The position numbers and the translations under genes are program-made. This document shows positions 61,560-64,000 of a DNA stretch of 64,000 bases, one piece after another. How positions within the stretch are numbered: the first letter of the stretch is position 1; each line of letters begins with the position of its first letter. The notes under the pieces were generated by a model. That model saw only the letters and a list, made by a program, of their open reading frames with translations. It did not search any database and was not told where the DNA came from. Origin of the DNA: Pseudosporangium ferrugineum (GTDB lineage: Bacteria; Actinomycetota; Actinomycetes; Mycobacteriales; Micromonosporaceae); the NCBI RefSeq assembly GCF_003002065.1, contig NZ_PVZG01000011.1:124001-188000 (forward strand), read 5' to 3'.

Positions 61560-62711
61560 TCAGCTGTTGCGTGAGGCGAGCGCCAGCCGCAGCTGCCGGA
61601 CGTCGATCGAGCCCGTGGGCACGTCCGCCTCCACCGGGAAGTACATCCGCTGCACCGCCGCCAGGATCGCCTCGACCATCTGCTCGCGGGACAGCGGGTC
61701 GATGAGCCGCTGGCGGTCCGTCGGCGAGGAGAGGTAACCCAGGTCGACCCGGACGGCCGGCATGCGGGTGAGTCGCAGGAGCTCCCACGTCTTCGAGTGG
61801 ATCCGGCAGTCGCGCATGCCGGTGCGGACGACGACCTCGCGCTGGACCAGGTTGGCCAGCCGCTCCCCCACCGTCGACGTCACGCCGTTGCCCGTCCCGT
61901 AGTGGTACGTGGCCACGCCGTCGGCGGCCGGCGTCTCCTGCCCGTCGAGGTGCAGCGAGATCAGCAGGTCGGCGCCGAGGCTGTTCGCCAGGGCGGCCCG
62001 TTCCTGGCCGGTCATCGACTGGGCGGGCGCGGGGCCGCGGGTCAGGTGCACGCGCATGCCGGCCGCCGCGAGCCGGCCCTCGAGCCGGGTCGCGATGTCG
62101 AACACGAGGTCGGCCTCGGTCCAGCGCAGCTGCCCGTCGGGGACGACCACGCCCGGGTCCTCCTCGCCGCCGTGGCCGGGGTCGATGACGATCGTCTTGC
62201 CGACGAGGCTGGAGCCGGACTGCCGGAACGCCTCGGCCTCGCGGAGCCAGTTGGGGCGGCCCCCGACGACCTTGCGGCCGAGCCGGCGCAGCGCCTTCAT
62301 CGTGTTGGGCCCGCACGAGCCGTCCGGGGTCAGCCCCACCTCGCGCTGGAACTGGGCGACCGCCCGTGCCGTACGCGGGCCGTAGATCGCATCCGCCCGG
62401 CCGGTGTCGAAACCCATCTCGAGGAGGCGCTCCTGGAGGGCCCGCACGTCCTCACCCACGAGCGAGGTGGGCACCGAGTGGAACAGCGTGCGTGCGCCGA
62501 GCTTCCAACGGGCGCCGTCGAGCGCCGACCACGTCTCCTGGCCGACGAGCCCGTCGACGCCGATGCCGCGGCTCTGCTGGAAGGCGCGCACAGCGGTCTC
62601 GGTGGCGGTGTCGAACTCGGTGCCGCCGGCCTCCAGGAGTTCGAGACCCACCAGGATCGACCGGATCTCTTCGACGGCCGGCCCGGTGTCTCCACGTCGG
62701 ATCGAGCGCAC
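61560..62711 (-). CDS. cwlM: CwlM-type N-acetylmuramoyl-L-alanine amidase homologue
   Basis: 383 residues. Two peptidoglycan-binding domains come first (about 5-65 and 80-145, with EEIRSILVGLELLE and VRALQERLLEMGF). An Amidase_3 domain covers about 170-365. Zn-site features are IDPGHGG, TEADLVFDIA and DLLISLHLDG. The usual catalytic Glu region (VExGFxSN) reads VRVDLGYLSSPTD, with Asp in place of Glu. In mycobacteria the homologue is a cytoplasmic regulator of MurA, not an active amidase. There is no signal peptide, which fits that role. GTG 62711, next to trxA-trxB. Confidence 0.85.
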   Translation of the reverse strand: MRSIRRGDTGPAVEEIRSILVGLELLEAGGTEFDTATETAVRAFQQSRGIGVDGLVGQETWSALDGARWKLGARTLFHSVPTSLVGEDVRALQERLLEMGFDTGRADAIYGPRTARAVAQFQREVGLTPDGSCGPNTMKALRRLGRKVVGGRPNWLREAEAFRQSGSSLVGKTIVIDPGHGGEEDPGVVVPDGQLRWTEADLVFDIATRLEGRLAAAGMRVHLTRGPAPAQSMTGQERAALANSLGADLLISLHLDGQETPAADGVATYHYGTGNGVTSTVGERLANLVQREVVVRTGMRDCRIHSKTWELLRLTRMPAVRVDLGYLSSPTDRQRLIDPLSREQMVEAILAAVQRMYFPVEADVPTGSIDVRQLRLALASRNS

Positions 62712-62839
62712 GCGCGGCTCCCTAAGAACTGAGGGGGATGTGCAGAGGGCAACTCTCGGAGCGTACTCCTCGCCGCCGCGGAGGGCCCGCCGTCGATGGC
62801 CGCTCCGTGCGTCGCATCACGAACGAGACCGGAAGACAG

Positions 62840-62871
62840 GACGCCCCGCATCCACGCGGATGCGGGGCGTC
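62840..62871 (-). terminator. Hairpin after trxA
   Basis: GACGCCCCGCATCC pairs perfectly with GGATGCGGGGCGTC around ACGC, 14 bp after the trxA stop. Confidence 0.85.
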
Positions 62872-62884
62872 GCAGGGGGTCGGG

Positions 62885-63208
62885 TCAGAGGGCCGACTCG
62901 ATGAAGTTCACGAGGGCGCCCTTGGGCTTGGCGCCGGCCACCGAGTTGACCGGTTCGCCGCCCTTGAACAGGGTCAGGGTCGGCACGGACATCACCCGGT
63001 AGGCGCGGGCCGTCTCGGGGTTCTCGTCGATGTTGACCTTGACGATCTCCACCCGGTCGCCCATCTCGGTGGCGATCTCTGCCAGCAGCGGGTCGACCTT
63101 CTTGCACGGTGCGCACCATTCGGCCCAGAAGTCGACAAGTACCACCTTGTCGGACTGCAGCACGTCACTCGCAAAAGTGGCGTCGGTGACGGCCTTGGTT
63201 GCTCCCAC
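62885..63208 (-). CDS. trxA: Thioredoxin
   Basis: 107-residue thioredoxin. The active site is WCAPCK, in place of the commoner WCGPC, within VVLVDFWAEWCAPCKKVDPLLAEIA; the cis-Pro loop is SVPTLTLFKGG. It reduces protein disulfides and is recycled by TrxB. GTG 63208 has AGGAGG at good distance. It starts 14 bp after the trxB stop, so they share a transcript. Confidence 0.95.
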   Translation of the reverse strand: MGATKAVTDATFASDVLQSDKVVLVDFWAEWCAPCKKVDPLLAEIATEMGDRVEIVKVNIDENPETARAYRVMSVPTLTLFKGGEPVNSVAGAKPKGALVNFIESAL

Positions 63209-63222
63209 TAGGACCTCCTGGT

Positions 63223-64000
63223 CTACAGCTCTACGAATGATGCGATGAAGCGCTCGGCGTCCAGCGCGGCGGCGCAGCCGGTGCCGGAGGCCGTGATGGC
63301 CTGACGGTAGGTGTGGTCGACCAGGTCGCCGGCGGCGAACACGCCGGGGACGTTGGTGCGGGTGCTCGGGTGGTCGACCTTCACGTAGCCCTCGTCGTCG
63401 AGCTCGACCTGGCCCTTGAACAGCTCGCTGCGCGGGTCGTGGCCGATGGCGACGAACACGCCGGTGACGTCGAGCACCTTGGTCTCGCCGGTCTCCACGT
63501 TGCGCAGCCGGGCGCCGGCGACCTTGCCGTCGTCGCCGAGGACCTCCTCCACCACGGAGTTCCACTCGACCTTGATCTTCGGGTTGTCCAGGGCGCGCTT
63601 CTGCATGACCTTGCTCGCCCGGAACGAGTCGCGCCGGTGCACGATCGTCACCGTCTCGGCGAAGCGGGTCAGGAAGGTGGCCTCCTCCATCGCGGAGTCG
63701 CCGCCGCCGACCACGATGATGTGCTGACCGCGGAAGAAGAATCCGTCACAGGTGGCACACGAGGAGACGCCGTGGCCGAGCAGCTCCTGCTCGCCGGGCA
63801 CGCCCAGGGGCCGCCACGCGGAACCGGTGGAGAGGATGACCGCGCGCGCGAAGTATTCCTTGTCGCCGACCCAGACGGTCTTGAGGCCCTCGGTGCCGGG
63901 CTCGGTGGGCTTGTCGCCCAGCTCGACCCGGGTGGCGTCGTCGGTGATGAACTCGGCGCCGAAGCGCTCGGCCTGCTTGCGCATGTTGTCCATGAGCTCC
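63223..64000 (-). CDS. trxB: Thioredoxin reductase, N-terminus cut by window edge
   Basis: The last 259 or so residues of thioredoxin reductase; the FAD-binding start lies beyond the right edge. The redox site is SSCATCDGFF, the NADPH loop is VVGGGDSAMEEA with HRRDSFRAS, and the FAD end motif is GVFAAGDLVDHTYRQAITASGTGCAAALDAERF. It passes electrons from NADPH to thioredoxin and leads the trxB-trxA operon. Confidence 0.95.
   Translation of the reverse strand, partial: ELMDNMRKQAERFGAEFITDDATRVELGDKPTEPGTEGLKTVWVGDKEYFARAVILSTGSAWRPLGVPGEQELLGHGVSSCATCDGFFFRGQHIIVVGGGDSAMEEATFLTRFAETVTIVHRRDSFRASKVMQKRALDNPKIKVEWNSVVEEVLGDDGKVAGARLRNVETGETKVLDVTGVFVAIGHDPRSELFKGQVELDDEGYVKVDHPSTRTNVPGVFAAGDLVDHTYRQAITASGTGCAAALDAERFIASFVEL

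Overview
The window is chromosomal DNA from a very GC-rich actinobacterium and carries its replication origin. The order rsmG-jag-yidC-yidD-rnpA-rpmH / dnaA / oriC / dnaN-gnd-recF-dciA / gyrB-gyrA-DUF3566-tRNA-Ile-tRNA-Ala on one side and parA-parB-...-cwlM-trxA-trxB on the other is the standard actinobacterial origin neighbourhood. A short decarboxylating Gnd between dnaN and recF, a serine hydrolase between dnaA and dnaN, a chaplin-type protein and many GTG starts suggest Micromonosporaceae (Actinoplanes/Micromonospora type). That family placement is inference from gene content, not from a search.

Layout. 1-4.6 kb: membrane protein (cut by the left edge), glutamate-cysteine ligase, and a divergent YceI/MarR pair. 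5-7.5 kb: a large XRE/NB-ARC/TPR regulator. 7.5-16.3 kb: a leucine/isovalerate catabolic set (acyl-CoA dehydrogenase, carboxyltransferase beta, HMG-CoA lyase, biotin carboxylase, TetR), split in the middle by a secreted protein and a five-repeat chaplin-like protein. 16.6-29.3 kb: mixed housekeeping and accessory genes (VanZ-like, sulfurtransferase, SGNH hydrolase, proS, CBS protein, sufE-dsbA pair, two GNAT/deacylase genes, Nudix, sulfotransferase, a cyclopropane synthase broken by one in-frame amber codon, and an HTH protein). 29.8-46 kb: the tRNA-gyrA-gyrB-recF-dnaN-oriC-dnaA block, all on the minus strand. 46.2-53.2 kb: rpmH to parB on the plus strand. 53.2-57.1 kb: a 3.9-kb stretch without convincing genes, holding six parS sites, several families of short tandem repeats and two DnaA boxes. 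57.1-64 kb: a HIT-like protein, Ddl-like ligase, aminotransferase, GNAT, CwlM-type amidase, trxA and trxB (cut by the right edge).

How it works together. DnaA acts on a cluster of more than fifteen 9-mers between dnaN and a serine hydrolase gene. DnaN, RecF, DciA and gyrase supply clamp, repair, helicase loading and supercoiling. ParA/ParB act on parS sites inside and beyond parA and on one outlier at 23 kb. RnpA, YidD and YidC form the RNA processing and membrane insertion block. The TetR gene and the carboxyltransferase gene carry near-identical inverted-repeat sites, which suggests one regulator for the split leucine cluster. At least eight genes have a -10 hexamer 6-7 nt before the start codon and are probably read as leaderless mRNAs.

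The least ordinary parts are the parS/minisatellite region (53.2-57.1 kb) with its combined parS and DnaA-box module, the chaplin insertion, the DnaA boxes in the gyrB-gyrA gap, the nonsense codon in the cyclopropane synthase, and the repeated expansion of short tandem repeats both in gaps and inside genes. I found no CRISPR array, insertion sequence or prophage.
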